From: Halorubrum ezzemoulense DSM 17463
GTDB taxonomy: Archaea; Halobacteriota; Halobacteria; Halobacteriales; Haloferacaceae
Reading direction: 5' to 3'
Assembly: GCF_002114285.1 (NCBI RefSeq)
Contig: NZ_NEDJ01000012.1
Span: 1-60,008, forward strand
DNA: 60,008 nucleotides
Every line of letters starts with the position of its first letter. The stretch's first letter is position 1. Both the position numbers and the translations under genes were made by a program. The notes below the pieces were generated by a model that saw nothing but the letters and a program-made list of their open reading frames with translations, had not been told where the DNA came from and ran no database searches. Below are positions 1 to 8,975 of this stretch, in pieces.

Positions 1-375
1 AGCAGCGGCCTGCTCGACGAGTCTGTCGAATACATCGTCCACGACGTGTTCGAGATCAGTGAGAAACCGATCAATAGTGTCTCTGGACGGCGGTTTGTCG
101 AGTCCGCAGTAGTGCCAGACAAGGCTATGCTGGAGTTCTCGTGTGATCGGACGAGTGCCGTAGACATCCTCGTAGTAGCAGTGTAGAAAGCCGCAAAAGA
201 GGTCTGGTGGTTTGTGAACTCGTGTTCGCCCCCGGCGAGCGGGGGCGAACACTTCGTACTCCAGTAGAAACTCGAAGTTGAGATGCTCAAACAGCGGAAC
301 CGTCTCGGTAGCCGCTACATTCAAGAACTCGTCGACCGAAGCTTCGCTTTGTAGGGCTTTGGAGCTTGTAGACAC
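1..375 (-). pseudogene. DDE transposase, N-terminal part, runs off window edge
   Basis: Reading on the minus strand from a GTG at 375 gives an open frame of 125 codons that continues past the window start. It contains EFLNVAATETVPLFEHLNFE, FAPARRGRTRVHKPPDL, a GFLHCYYEDVYGTRP stretch and the motif GLDKPPSRDTIDRFL. This is the typical N-terminus of a haloarchaeal DDE transposase of the IS4/IS5 supergroup. The frame itself is intact inside the window, so the rest may be functional; it is listed as a fragment because the element's left side is fused at about 375-411 to a different, broken IS5-type transposase. A perfect 12-bp stem hairpin (222-233 with 241-252) lies inside the frame. The family is inferred from remembered homologues, not from a search. 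Confidence 0.6.
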
Positions 376-411
376 TGTCTCCAAACCCTGCTGCTTCGCA
401 CGTGACGCTTT

Positions 412-765
412 CTATGACAGGCTCCTGTCCAAGGCAACGTGGCCTGATTGTGGGAGTTGCTGCGCTGAAATGCGCAGCAACGCCCGCCAGATGTACATCG
501 CATACCGGTCGAGTGAGTGGTAGGACGTGGTTGGATCAGGTAACGCATCCGAGTGGAGGCCGAGTTGGTCACATATCTCCGGCATGAGACCGGGCCGATC
601 GACAAGTTCGGCGTAGCTGTGGCCCTCTTCTTTACGAATACAGTGAGCGACTATGTGGGCCTCGCGGGCAAGCCCGCCCGAGTCGGGCTTGCCCGCTTGC
701 TTCCCCAACGCTTGTTTAGCTAGGTGACGACACTGCTCGATGAAGTCGAGGATATCGACCTCCAT
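412..765 (-). pseudogene. IS5-family transposase, N-terminal remnant
   Basis: ATG at 765 opens MEVDILDFIEQCRHLAKQAL, the conserved beginning of haloarchaeal IS5-family (ISH) transposases. The homology continues through SLDRYAMYIWRALLRISAQQ and PQSGHVALDRS, then a TAG stops the frame after 117 codons, where the family normally goes on into the first catalytic Asp region. The DDE core is therefore missing and the gene is dead. The sequence is directly abutted by the neighbouring transposase fragment, so this is a junction between two insertion-sequence remnants. A perfect 13-bp stem hairpin (664-676 with 684-696) is embedded in the codons for GKQAGKPDSGGLAR. Confidence 0.75.
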
Positions 766-986
766 GTCAGGTTCGATTTCCTCGGCTTCACTCTTCTAAA
801 CCCGTGGTATCGGCTGATAAGATCGCTCTTCAACAGAGCAAGATATTTACGTCTCTACCCTCCCACACCCCTCCTACTTCATCTACTGACTTCTCGCTGT
901 CAACCACGTCGGCTAAGTTGCGGAGGCACTCTATGATGTCATCGTTGTCTACGTCCCAGTTGGATGGAGGGGTTAACACGGAGTAC

Positions 987-3140
987 CTATGTAGCAACCT
1001 CAATACCGGTGACTTCGAACCGAGCACCACCGCTAGTTCCGTCAGTCACGCGAATGTCCCAACCATGCGCGTCAGCGACTTCACTGATAATACTCAGTCC
1101 AAACCCGGTCCCGTCCTCAACAGTCGAGTAGCCAGCATTAAATACGTCCTCACGCTCGTCTTCAGGAATACCCGGTCCATCATCTTCGACATAGAATCCA
1201 CCCTCCACTTCGCCGACTGTGATCGTCACCCCGGCACCACCATGTTCGACTGCGTTCCGGAAAAGGTTCTCAAGCAACTGTCGAAGCCGACTCTGATCCG
1301 CTTCAATCAGTCGGTCAACACGGAGATCGACGGTTGCTTGGTCTGTTTCGACGGTTCGGAAGCAAGTTTCCACGATCTCAGCGAGATCAACTGTTTCAGT
1401 CTCGCCGACAGGTTCCCCTTGGCGTGCTAGTAGCAGGAGGTCCTCGATTAGCTCATCCATCCGGTCAACCGCCTGTGTGATCCGATCAATGTGCTCACTC
1501 TCACACTCCTTACGAAGCAATTCCAAGTAACCATCGACCACCCGTAGCGGGTTCCGCAGATCATGGCTTACAACCTTAGCGAACTCCTCAAGTTGTTCAT
1601 TCTGCGCTTCGAGCCTCTGCTTGCGGCTGATCTGATTAGTGACGTTCTGGGCCAGTGCTATCCCGTAGGTGATAGCACCGTCACCGTTTCTCACAGGGGC
1701 TACTCGATTACGGTACGTATCCTCTCCAAGACTCTGTGTGAACGTACTGGTCTTCCCATCTAGTGCTTCAGTAAAATAGTGAGCAAGTTCGTCAGCGGTC
1801 TCCTCCGGGAAGACATCATGTGGCGTTGCGCCCTCAATTTCGTCGGGTGAGAGGCCGACTGTCTCAAGTTCCGTCCCACGAGCGCGGACGTAGTGAAGAT
1901 CATCGTTAAACAGGAATACTGCGCCATCAGGAATATTCTCAGCTAACGACTGGTACTGGCGTTTTAACTCTCTGATCTCTCTGATACGCTGCTTGCTCTC
2001 GGTTATGTCTTGTATCGCCCCACGGAGCCTGACAATCTCTCCGTCTTCTGCCTGTGGCTCCGCGCGCGTGCGTACCCACCGCGTTTCCCTGTCCGCGAGT
2101 TGTACCCGCAACTCTAAGTCGTACGGCTCACCGGCCTCAACCGCATCCCGGAACGCCTGTGTAAATTGTGGTCGGTCATCAGGATGATACAGATCGATGA
2201 CAGCCTCGTTGTTTGGAGTCCACTCTCGCGGACGGTCGTGGATGTTATAGACCTGATCGGTCCAAATGGTTTGTTCACCCTGAATATCGTATTCCCACGC
2301 GCCAACATTCGCGATTTCCTGAGATTTTTTAAACAGATCATTTTGCCGTTGTAGCTCCTGTTCGCGCGCTTTCCGGTCCGTGATATCTTGAAACTGCGAA
2401 AAAATGGCGACAACATCCCCGTTTTCATCGGTCACGACACGATTATACCATTCGCAGATAACGCGCTCGTCGTCCTTCCGTACGTTCTCGTTGACGCTAT
2501 AATACCCGCCCTTATTTTCCAGAAGACTAGAGACAACATCGGCAACCGGCTCTCGATCTGATCCGGGGACAATTTTTTGCCAAGAGTGACCGATCAAATC
2601 ACCTTCAGCGTACCCGATGATCTCCTCGGCTGTCTCATTCAGACGAACAAAATTGAACTGTTTGTCCCACTCGACGACACCAAGCGGTGATTGTTCAAAA
2701 AACAGATTGAGACGTTTCTCTCGCTCGGCAAGTTCAGTCTGAGTGTGATACTTATCCACCGCGTTCCTGATGCGGTTTGTAAGGACGGTATACTGACTAG
2801 TTCCATTTCCCTTCTGGAGGTAATCTGTGACACCCGCTGAAATGGCGTCACTAGCTATTGTCTCGCTACCCTTGCCTGTATACAGAATAAATGGGAGACT
2901 CGGATATTCATCGCGAACCGATTCAAGAAATTCGATGCCGGTCTGTTCCGGCATGTCGTGATCAGAGACGATACAATCAACTGGTTCGGTTTTTATATGT
3001 TGTAGCCCCTCATCTGGGCTTGTCACAGTTTTGACATCGAACCGGTCATCCTCGCGTTCGATAAATGTCGCCGCCATGTCGGCGAATCCTGGCTCATCGT
3101 CTACGTGTAGAATTTTGATAGACTCGTTCTGATCTCTCAT
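987..3140 (-). CDS. Hybrid sensor histidine kinase, REC-PAS-PAS-PAS-HisKA-HATPase
   Basis: A 717-residue soluble kinase. A response-regulator receiver domain comes first (about 8-125; acidic pair in HVDDEP, phosphoacceptor Asp60 in IVSDHDMP, Lys90 in TGKGSE). Three PAS domains follow (about 142-258, 270-385 and 395-505), two of them ending in PAC-like QDITDRK/QDITESK. A HisKA dimerisation helix carries VVSHDLRNPL with His526, and the C-terminus is a HATPase_c domain with N box NLFRNAVEHG, G1 DDGPGIP and G2 GTGFGLSI. No membrane segment or signal peptide is seen, so it should sense a cytoplasmic signal. The receiver-first layout is common in haloarchaea. No partner regulator lies next to it. 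It is closely similar in architecture and sequence to the kinase at 57203-59701. Its stop is followed by insertion-sequence debris. Confidence 0.93.
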   Translation of the reverse strand: MRDQNESIKILHVDDEPGFADMAATFIEREDDRFDVKTVTSPDEGLQHIKTEPVDCIVSDHDMPEQTGIEFLESVRDEYPSLPFILYTGKGSETIASDAISAGVTDYLQKGNGTSQYTVLTNRIRNAVDKYHTQTELAEREKRLNLFFEQSPLGVVEWDKQFNFVRLNETAEEIIGYAEGDLIGHSWQKIVPGSDREPVADVVSSLLENKGGYYSVNENVRKDDERVICEWYNRVVTDENGDVVAIFSQFQDITDRKAREQELQRQNDLFKKSQEIANVGAWEYDIQGEQTIWTDQVYNIHDRPREWTPNNEAVIDLYHPDDRPQFTQAFRDAVEAGEPYDLELRVQLADRETRWVRTRAEPQAEDGEIVRLRGAIQDITESKQRIREIRELKRQYQSLAENIPDGAVFLFNDDLHYVRARGTELETVGLSPDEIEGATPHDVFPEETADELAHYFTEALDGKTSTFTQSLGEDTYRNRVAPVRNGDGAITYGIALAQNVTNQISRKQRLEAQNEQLEEFAKVVSHDLRNPLRVVDGYLELLRKECESEHIDRITQAVDRMDELIEDLLLLARQGEPVGETETVDLAEIVETCFRTVETDQATVDLRVDRLIEADQSRLRQLLENLFRNAVEHGGAGVTITVGEVEGGFYVEDDGPGIPEDEREDVFNAGYSTVEDGTGFGLSIISEVADAHGWDIRVTDGTSGGARFEVTGIEVAT

Positions 3141-3317
3141 ACTGTATAGTTAAGAGCCTGATATCATAATTATGCCTCGAAATATAAAATAATTTATTAA
3201 TAGAGAGCACAATTCTAGAACCCTGTATCGAAAAATCTCATCCCCCCGCGGTCCGGCGTCCAAACGACCGGCAACAAGGAGAGACGCTACGGCTTCAATT
3301 GTGGGATGATATCACAA

Positions 3318-3568
3318 CTCAGCTTTGAACGTTGTCGTGTTGGCACTATTGGACCCGAAATCGGAGGAAAAGACGTTCTACGAGGAGTTTACGGTATCGG
3401 CCGAACTGGAGAGTGATTCACAGAGGATAATGAAGGCAGCGTTCACGGCGTTTGAACCTCTAGTGGAGGGTGGAGCGTCTGCGGCTGAATTCTCTTTTCC
3501 ATGCTCACACCGTCTCAGCCGCCATTTTCGGTCGATTAAGTGTTAGATACTCAACGTTCAAAGCCGAG
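3318..3568 (+). mobile_element. MITE family A, copy 1 (251 bp, no gene)
   Basis: This non-coding element has 16-bp terminal inverted repeats, CTCAGCTTTGAACGTT at the left and its complement with one mismatch (CTCGGC) at the right. Near-identical copies lie at 13104-13352 (opposite orientation) and 15939-16189 (same orientation). Here it cuts the ISH8 transposase gene on the minus strand: the frame runs from transposase into MITE codons (SALNVEYLTLNRPKMAAETV) and stops at 3505. The two flanks do not share a target-site duplication, unlike copy 3. This fits recombination through this copy. Confidence 0.85.
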
Positions 3569-4728
3569 TAGTTGAGGGACTCACCGAGTTTGTGGAGAAT
3601 GAGATGGGCGTGCGACCGGAAGGCCGCCGCCCAGCGCTCTGCTGGAAACACAAGCTTATCATCCGCCTGCTCAGTGACGAGATCCAACAGATCACGGATT
3701 ACAAGCAGCGACAGCAACGCTGCGTACAATAAGATCCTCACCACGTGTTCGTCACTCGTGTCGAACTCGTCTAATTCGTACTGCGTCTTCAGCTCCCGGA
3801 ACAGCAACTCAACTTCCCACCGACAGCGGTAGATCTCCGCTAAATCAGCCGGAAAGAACACCTCCCTAGCTAACTTCGTCATGTACAGGTGGTAGTCGTC
3901 GGCGTCCTCGTCGCGGACGCCGACGACGCGAAATCGCTTCGTATCCAGCGACTGTGTCCCATTGTACGGCCCTCGTTTGAACTCTACTTCGACTTCTACA
4001 TCGATGTACTTCCGATCGAGATCGTCGAGAACAGCTCGGAGCTGCTTGCCCTCTAAGGGAATGGCGCGGCCGCGCCATTCCCGTAATTCTGCCGTAATCA
4101 CCGGATTCGCGTTCTGCTTCAGCCGACTCACGAAGTAGCCGTCGTTTTCGTCGATTAGCGCAAACCGGCGGTACTTGAATTAGGCGAGATCGAACAGCAT
4201 GAGGCGATTCTCAAGCCACGGCCCTGTTTTGAACAAGGTGCTGTCGTGCGTTTTCTCGTTAGCAGTATCGAGCTGTTCAATCGTCTGCTCTGTGGCATTG
4301 TGGAGCAGGTGGAGCTTCGCTCCAGCCTGCTCCTCGTGGCGGGCTTCGAACTGACCTGAGAGAAATTCGTGTAACCGGAACACTGTTCCATCAGCGATCA
4401 TCACGTCTCTAAATCGGTCGATATCAGCGTCAACAGCGTTAGGAACAGCGACCTCGTCGAGGCCGCGCTCGACGAGGTCGCGAAGGTACTCCGCAAGCGT
4501 CGGTGTCAACCGCTGATAGAATCCACCCGGCGAAATCGTCTCATCGGCAGTAGAGTTGTAACAGCGTCTAAACCCGGCGAGTGTTCGGCCTTCGCCTGCG
4601 GCGAAGCCGAACACGAACGCCCAAACGAAGGCAGGGATCTGGAGCGTGCGGTCTCGTTCGACCACGCCGAGTTCCTCGGCGTGCTCTTCGAGGAACTCAG
4701 AGGGAAACAGTGTAGTGAGCCGACGCAT
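3569..4728 (-). pseudogene. ISH8 transposase, nonsense codon and truncated C-terminus
   Basis: Starting at ATG 4728 (MRRLTTLFPSEFLEEHAEEL) the frame shows the ISH8/IS4 DDE transposase signatures: MIADGTVFRLHEFL, HDSTLFKTGPWLENRL, and the Y1-type region YRCRWEVELLFRELKTQYEL. A single in-frame TAA (4180-4182) interrupts it after MLFDLA; translation continues in the same frame with FKYRRFALIDENDGYF, so one C-to-A change from a Tyr TAC codon explains it. The C-terminus is replaced by MITE sequence after GESLNY. The frame contains a perfect 26-bp palindrome (4057-4082) and a 12-bp stem hairpin (4449-4460 with 4469-4480). The coding capacity is lost. Confidence 0.9.
4057..4082. repeat. Perfect 26-bp palindrome inside ISH8 transposase
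   Basis: The halves GGGAATGGCGCGG and CCGCGCCATTCCC are exact complements. It lies in codons for the conserved REWRGRAIPLE stretch, so it is probably a property of ISH8 itself. It could form a strong mRNA or ssDNA hairpin. Confidence 0.9.
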
Positions 4729-4844
4729 AATCCGGGGTGAGGAGTCTTTGTCGTGTACAGACTGGACTTCCTCATTCCTTCCGAAAGATGCCTCGATAAG
4801 CCGCCGCTATCACGCGGTTTCTCGCTTAACTAAAGACGGATGCC

Positions 4845-5996
4845 TCACGAACCACGAAGCGCATCCACTGGTGATTTATTAGCAGCCTTCCATGCGGGAT
4901 AAATCCCGCTCAGAATACTTGCGACGAGCGCGAAGATGAATCCATACAGGAGGTATCTCGAACTTGACCAAGCTAATGCGAGGGCTGGGTCACCGGCTAA
5001 CACGTTGAACATCACCACACCGACGACAAGAGATCCAGCAGCGCCGACAAGCCCACCGACCACACCTAAGAATGCGGCCTCGGTCAGTATCATACGGAGT
5101 ATTTCGCCGCGGCGGACACCCACGGCACGTAACACTCCAATTTCTCCCCGACGTTCTATTGTGCTCATTAACATGACATTCAAAATGGCAACACTCGCTA
5201 CGAACAGTGAAATAGAGCCAATACCGAGGAGTGCGAGCTCTAGCGTGTCGGTAAATGAGCTGATGTTCTCTTGGACACTTGCGTAGGTGGTCACACTGAG
5301 AACTTCGTCATCGTCCTCGTTGAAGTGCTCCTCTATCGTGGTTGCCGCTTCGGTTGCGGCATCTCCGTCCTCAGCGATGATGGTGACAGAATTATAGTCG
5401 TCCTGTTGGTTGAGCGCTGAGAGCGGAAGCACAAGTTCTCCCCCGCCATCAGAACCAAAGCCACTTTGTGAGGCGATGAATCCCCGAATACGGAACAGTT
5501 GTCCTTCGTATTCGATTGGGTCACCGATCTCCAGCCCGAGTGTCTGTGCAGTACTCTCGGAAATGAGAGCCCCTGTTTCAAGCCGTGTGGGCTCAGTTCC
5601 AACAGAGAGATCATACAACGGTGCTGGGTTTGTCAGACCCGTTACCTGAACGTTCGCTTCTTCGCCATTCCGTGCTGAAAGCTCTGTAAAATTCGTTTTT
5701 TGCGGAATGACGGTTACCCCTGGCAAGAGATCCCGAATCGTCTCAGCTTGCGCATCGGTGATGCCGTCAGTATCGATATCTTCTCCGGGCGAGATGGTTG
5801 CTTGATCGGTGAGACCACCGAGGCTTGAGGTGGCCTGCTGTTCGAGCGCCACCCCAGCCATACCGAGTGACGCGATCGCAATCACGCCGACCACGATACC
5901 CAGCACCGCGAGAGCGGTCCGGGTCCGGTTGCGACCGAGGTTTCGCCACGCCATCAGCACGCTTGGGAAGCGACGAAGAACGCTTGTACGCCCCAC
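4845..5996 (-). CDS. FtsX/MacB-like ABC transporter permease
   Basis: A 383-residue membrane protein with the MacB/LolC topology. One membrane segment near the N-terminus (about 25-48, TALAVLGIVVGVIAIASLGM) is followed by an extracytoplasmic MacB_PCD-like domain (about 50-250). Three C-terminal helices come next (about 258-280, 310-335, 350-370) with the FtsX signature IERRGEIGVLRAVGVRRGEI. The start is GTG at 5996, overlapping the stop of the upstream ATPase by one base, so the two are co-translated. With the ATPase and the exported COG1361-like protein it forms a three-gene operon. The family exports or extracts lipoproteins, peptides or drugs; the substrate here is unknown. The ISH8 fragment begins two bases after its stop and does not damage the gene. 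Confidence 0.92.
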   Translation of the reverse strand: MGRTSVLRRFPSVLMAWRNLGRNRTRTALAVLGIVVGVIAIASLGMAGVALEQQATSSLGGLTDQATISPGEDIDTDGITDAQAETIRDLLPGVTVIPQKTNFTELSARNGEEANVQVTGLTNPAPLYDLSVGTEPTRLETGALISESTAQTLGLEIGDPIEYEGQLFRIRGFIASQSGFGSDGGGELVLPLSALNQQDDYNSVTIIAEDGDAATEAATTIEEHFNEDDDEVLSVTTYASVQENISSFTDTLELALLGIGSISLFVASVAILNVMLMSTIERRGEIGVLRAVGVRRGEILRMILTEAAFLGVVGGLVGAAGSLVVGVVMFNVLAGDPALALAWSSSRYLLYGFIFALVASILSGIYPAWKAANKSPVDALRGS

Positions 5997-6658
5997 TACT
6001 GGACCACCCCATCAACAATACGGACAACTCGATCCGCATACTCCACTAGCTGCTCGTCGTGAGTGATCGAGACGACCGCGATGTTCTCTTCTTGTTTCAG
6101 TCGGGTTATCTCATCGAGAACCGTCTTCCCAGTGTCTTGATCGAGGTTTCCAGTTGGCTCGTCTGCGAGCAGGATATCGGGTTCATTGATCAGCGAACGG
6201 GCGATGGCGACGCGCTGTTGTTGTCCGCCAGAGAGTTCGTCAGGCGTGTGCGTGAGTCGGTCACCGAGACCAACCCGCTCTAGCAGATCGGAAGCACGCT
6301 CTCGACGATCAACATCGGTGTCCCACATTGACGGCAACTCAACGTTCTCCTCGGCTGTGAGCATCGGAAGCAAGTGGAAGTCTTGGAAGACGAATCCAAG
6401 CTGTGACCGACGTTCCTCCGTCCGCTCATCCTCATCGAAATCGGTGATGTTGCGCCCGTCAAGGAAAATCTCGCCCGTAGTCGGAGTATCTAACAAACCG
6501 ATCATGTTGAGCATCGTGCTTTTCCCGCTTCCTGACGGCCCGGTCACGACGACCATCTCACCGCGGTTAGCGTAAAAGTCGACATTTTTCAGCGCCTCGA
6601 TCGTCTCAGCCTCGGTGTTGTATCGTTTGACTACGTCTCTGAGTTGGATTACACTCAT
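5996..6658 (-). CDS. ABC transporter ATP-binding protein (LolD/MacB type)
   Basis: A 220-residue ATPase of the MacB/LolD/FtsE group. It has Walker A GPSGSGKST (about 40-48), a Q loop FVFQDFHLLPMLTAEENVE, the signature LSGGQQQRVAIARSL, Walker B ILLADEPTGNLD and an H-loop SITHDEQLVEYADRV. The length is normal for the family. It drives the FtsX-like permease encoded immediately downstream (one-base overlap) and overlaps the end of the COG1361-like gene by four bases. It should sit on the cytoplasmic face of the permease as a homodimer. Confidence 0.95.
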   Translation of the reverse strand: MSVIQLRDVVKRYNTEAETIEALKNVDFYANRGEMVVVTGPSGSGKSTMLNMIGLLDTPTTGEIFLDGRNITDFDEDERTEERRSQLGFVFQDFHLLPMLTAEENVELPSMWDTDVDRRERASDLLERVGLGDRLTHTPDELSGGQQQRVAIARSLINEPDILLADEPTGNLDQDTGKTVLDEITRLKQEENIAVVSITHDEQLVEYADRVVRIVDGVVQ

Positions 6659-7821
6659 TCACGATTCCACAGATATCGGCCGAGGCCTCCTAGTGTAAGA
6701 ACGAGCACTACTCCGAAGATTATCGGTAGGAGTGGCAGTCCGGACTGGTTCTGTTCGCCCCCCGAGGTGGCTTCTGGTTGGGTCTGCCCCGCTGCTCCAG
6801 TAGTCGTATTGAGTGACGATACATCGACTGTCTGTGTCTTCGTCACGCGATCATTGTCAGCGATATACGCGACCCTAATCGGGACTGTATCTCGCTCAAC
6901 GCTCGCTGTCAGTTCGAACGTCGAAAATTCGCTGGCGTCAACAGACCCAACGAAGTACTCTCCAGACCCACCGGCGGGAGTGATGCCGTCTGTCGTCGGG
7001 ATGCTGATGAGAACCGACTCAACATCGGTGCCACCAATATTCGCTGCCTCACCATCGATCGAGACCGTTGAGCCGCTTGCTGCCACGTCGATACTCGTGA
7101 GGCGAATCTCTCCCGTGACCTGCTGATCGCGTGTTGCTGTCCGCGTTGTTTCGTACTTCTCACCGCGTGCAGTATACGTCGCGGAGAAGTTGATGATGTC
7201 AGTGTCGTACTCTCCGGTGTCGAATGTTACCGAGGTCTCCTCGTCGGGATCGACATCGAACACATCTCTGTTGTCACGCACGCTGTCGTCCGCTGTCGCC
7301 GTTATCTCGATGTTAGACAGTTCGACGTTTCCGTAGTTCGTGAAGGTGACCGTGGTCTCATCAGACCCGTTTGAGGCCGTCGACAGCCCACCGTTGATAT
7401 CGAGTTCTTGTACATCTACTGTCACAGGACTGTAGATGGCACGGAGATTTCCGCCAGATGCGCGTTTAGCAGAAACGTGCGCTTTGAGGTTTTTTTGCCC
7501 TGCTTGCTCAAAGGTCGTCGTCATTTTGACGGTGAGGCTTCCACCGGGAGCAAGTGACCCGACATCTTCAACGCGTTCATAGTGCTCTTGATTCGTTCGA
7601 AGCATGATACTAGAGACATCAGCGATGCTGTTGCTGCCTTCTTGATTTGTCACTGTGACATTGAATGTCGTCGTTTCACCAACAACCGGATCTTCTGGTG
7701 AAGCATCTACAGACACGCTGACTGCCGATTGTTGCGCAGAAGCGACAGTTGCGCCCCCGAATGTCACACATACAATTGTGAGAAGTGTAAGAAAAACTGG
7801 CAGCAGCTGTTGCCGTCTCAC
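6655..7821 (-). CDS. Exported CARDB/COG1361-like surface protein with C-terminal anchor
   Basis: Starting at GTG 7821 gives about 388 residues. This start places a signal sequence (RRQQLLPVFLTLLTIVCVTF...VASAQQ) at the very N-terminus; an in-frame ATG at 7926 would add 35 residues of unlikely sequence ahead of the signal. The mature part has repeated beta-rich segments such as TFNVTVTNQEGSNSI, VTFTNYGNVELSNIEITAT and SVERDTVPIRVAYIAD. These resemble the CARDB/NEW3-type domains found in COG1361 S-layer-like proteins. The C-terminus is one membrane helix (LPIIFGVVLVLTLGGLG) followed by RYLWNRE. It heads the operon with an FtsX-type ABC pair and may be the extracellular partner of that transporter, an inference from gene order only. 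Confidence 0.8.
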   Translation of the reverse strand: MRRQQLLPVFLTLLTIVCVTFGGATVASAQQSAVSVSVDASPEDPVVGETTTFNVTVTNQEGSNSIADVSSIMLRTNQEHYERVEDVGSLAPGGSLTVKMTTTFEQAGQKNLKAHVSAKRASGGNLRAIYSPVTVDVQELDINGGLSTASNGSDETTVTFTNYGNVELSNIEITATADDSVRDNRDVFDVDPDEETSVTFDTGEYDTDIINFSATYTARGEKYETTRTATRDQQVTGEIRLTSIDVAASGSTVSIDGEAANIGGTDVESVLISIPTTDGITPAGGSGEYFVGSVDASEFSTFELTASVERDTVPIRVAYIADNDRVTKTQTVDVSSLNTTTGAAGQTQPEATSGGEQNQSGLPLLPIIFGVVLVLTLGGLGRYLWNRE

Positions 7822-7958
7822 GAGGATATCACCCGCTTTGGGGCAGCCAGAGCAAGTTGTGTCGGCATGTACCAGCAAATCTCGCACCGAACTGTGTGTT
7901 GGAGGGAATGTACCTGCACATCTCATTTAGATCAGTCTGTGGATAAAAAAGCCAAGTC

Positions 7959-8330
7959 TCAGTACCTCACAAAGCATTCTCGTCTAGCTGCTTCTGCGGC
8001 TTCAGTTCTGTGTCGAAGCGGTTGTACTGACGGTTTCGTAGAGAAAATTAGCCCGGATCGGCGGCGACCAGTCCCCGACGCGAAAGCGTTGTCACTTATT
8101 CCGCTGCCTTGCCCAGTCGGTGGTTAGCGGTAGAATTGGTTTCTTGATGATCGGTTCGCGGGGACGGCCCGACACACTGTGAGGGCTGTCCACGCAGCAC
8201 GTTGAACCATATTGACGAACTTCTGGTACGGTCACTACCAGAGGCGATGCCCGCCTCGGTGGAGCGTCGCCAGTTGTATACACACCTTCAGCAAGCAGAC
8301 GTTCCAACTAAGCAGCTTTGTGAATGACTA
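7959..8330 (+). mobile_element. Non-coding repeat/MITE family C, copy 1 (about 372 bp)
   Basis: It begins TCAGTACCTCACAAAGCATT and ends in a decayed complement (GCTTTGTGAATGACT). A second copy lies in reverse orientation at 56004-56387. The copies share several conserved blocks, for example around 8060-8095 (CCGACGCGAAAGCGTTG versus CCGACGCGACAGCGTTG), around 8150-8225 (GATCGGTTCGCGGGGACG, AACCATATTGACGAACT) and near the right end (CTTCAGCAAGCAGACGTTC). No open frame is conserved between them. No target duplication is evident. Confidence 0.7.
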
Positions 8331-8975
8331 AAATTGGGAGTCCGCGGTAGAAGTGCTTAGAAAGTCGATTCGTGTTCCTGTTCAGCTACCGACGACTGTA
8401 TCGACAGTCTCCTACAGAAGAGCGAACCTGTTATTTCAACTGGTGACCCCGACCGCGTCATCGGGTTCAACAGCGTAGAGGCTTCTCAAAAGCGATAACT
8501 TGCCGAGGGGGATTAAGTAGAAGGCCGCGCAGTGGCGATGTATGGGTCTGACAGACACAGGATCGCCACTTCAGCATTATATAGAGAACACGCCGAATGG
8601 CATGGAATTCCTGATGAGACCTATCGGCGTCGCCACACAGCGGGCGACCGACCAAGTCACGATCACGAACTGTCAGAGGACGTTGGAAATGAGCACGTTG
8701 ACACAAATTCGCTCGCACCACGATAAGATGTCGCTCGCTCGGTTCCTTCACGAGCCCATCGGACAGTGGCGTAACCGAGGCGTCGGCGGTCTCGTCCACG
8801 TGCCGCCCGTGAGTTCGAACGACGAGGACCGTTGCCTCGCTTCGGCACACTTCGACTACGTCGTTGAGTTCGCGAGTAAACGCCAGACGGTTGTTGCCCA
8901 GATTCTGGGGAAGTGTAACGTGAAACCGACATGGCGCCCCCTCAGTGCGTCCACGGCTGTGGGGGAAATAGGGGT
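8331..8975. other. Region without a recognisable gene
   Basis: This 645-bp stretch upstream of the FIST gene has overlapping open frames on both strands (for example 8542-8979 plus and 8467-9039 minus). None contains a family motif I recognise, and the composition of each resembles antisense reading. It may be a decayed gene. The part just before 8976 holds a purine-rich GGGGGAAATAGGGG ahead of the FIST start. Confidence 0.4.

Larger units (their letters stand above)
3569..4842 (-). mobile_element. ISH8 (IS4 family), 5-prime part, truncated by MITE
   Basis: The ISH8 end GCTTAACTAAAGACGGATG lies at 4824-4842, the outer inverted repeat on the transposase start side, only two bases beyond the stop codon of the FtsX-like permease. 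The other end of the element is missing: the sequence is replaced at 3568 by MITE copy 1. The missing 3-prime portion of ISH8, with its own terminal repeat, appears on the plus strand at 13353-13487. Confidence 0.85.

Noticed and set aside
830-1030. Small minus-strand frame (…NWDVDNDDIIECLRNLADVV…) after the first kinase
   Set aside because: The residues look protein-like, but it overlaps the kinase end, lacks a convincing start outside it, and no family is recognised.
4180-4182. Programmed stop-codon readthrough in ISH8
   Set aside because: The codon is TAA, not the TAG of pyrrolysine, and the gene is also truncated by a MITE; a nonsense mutation is simpler.
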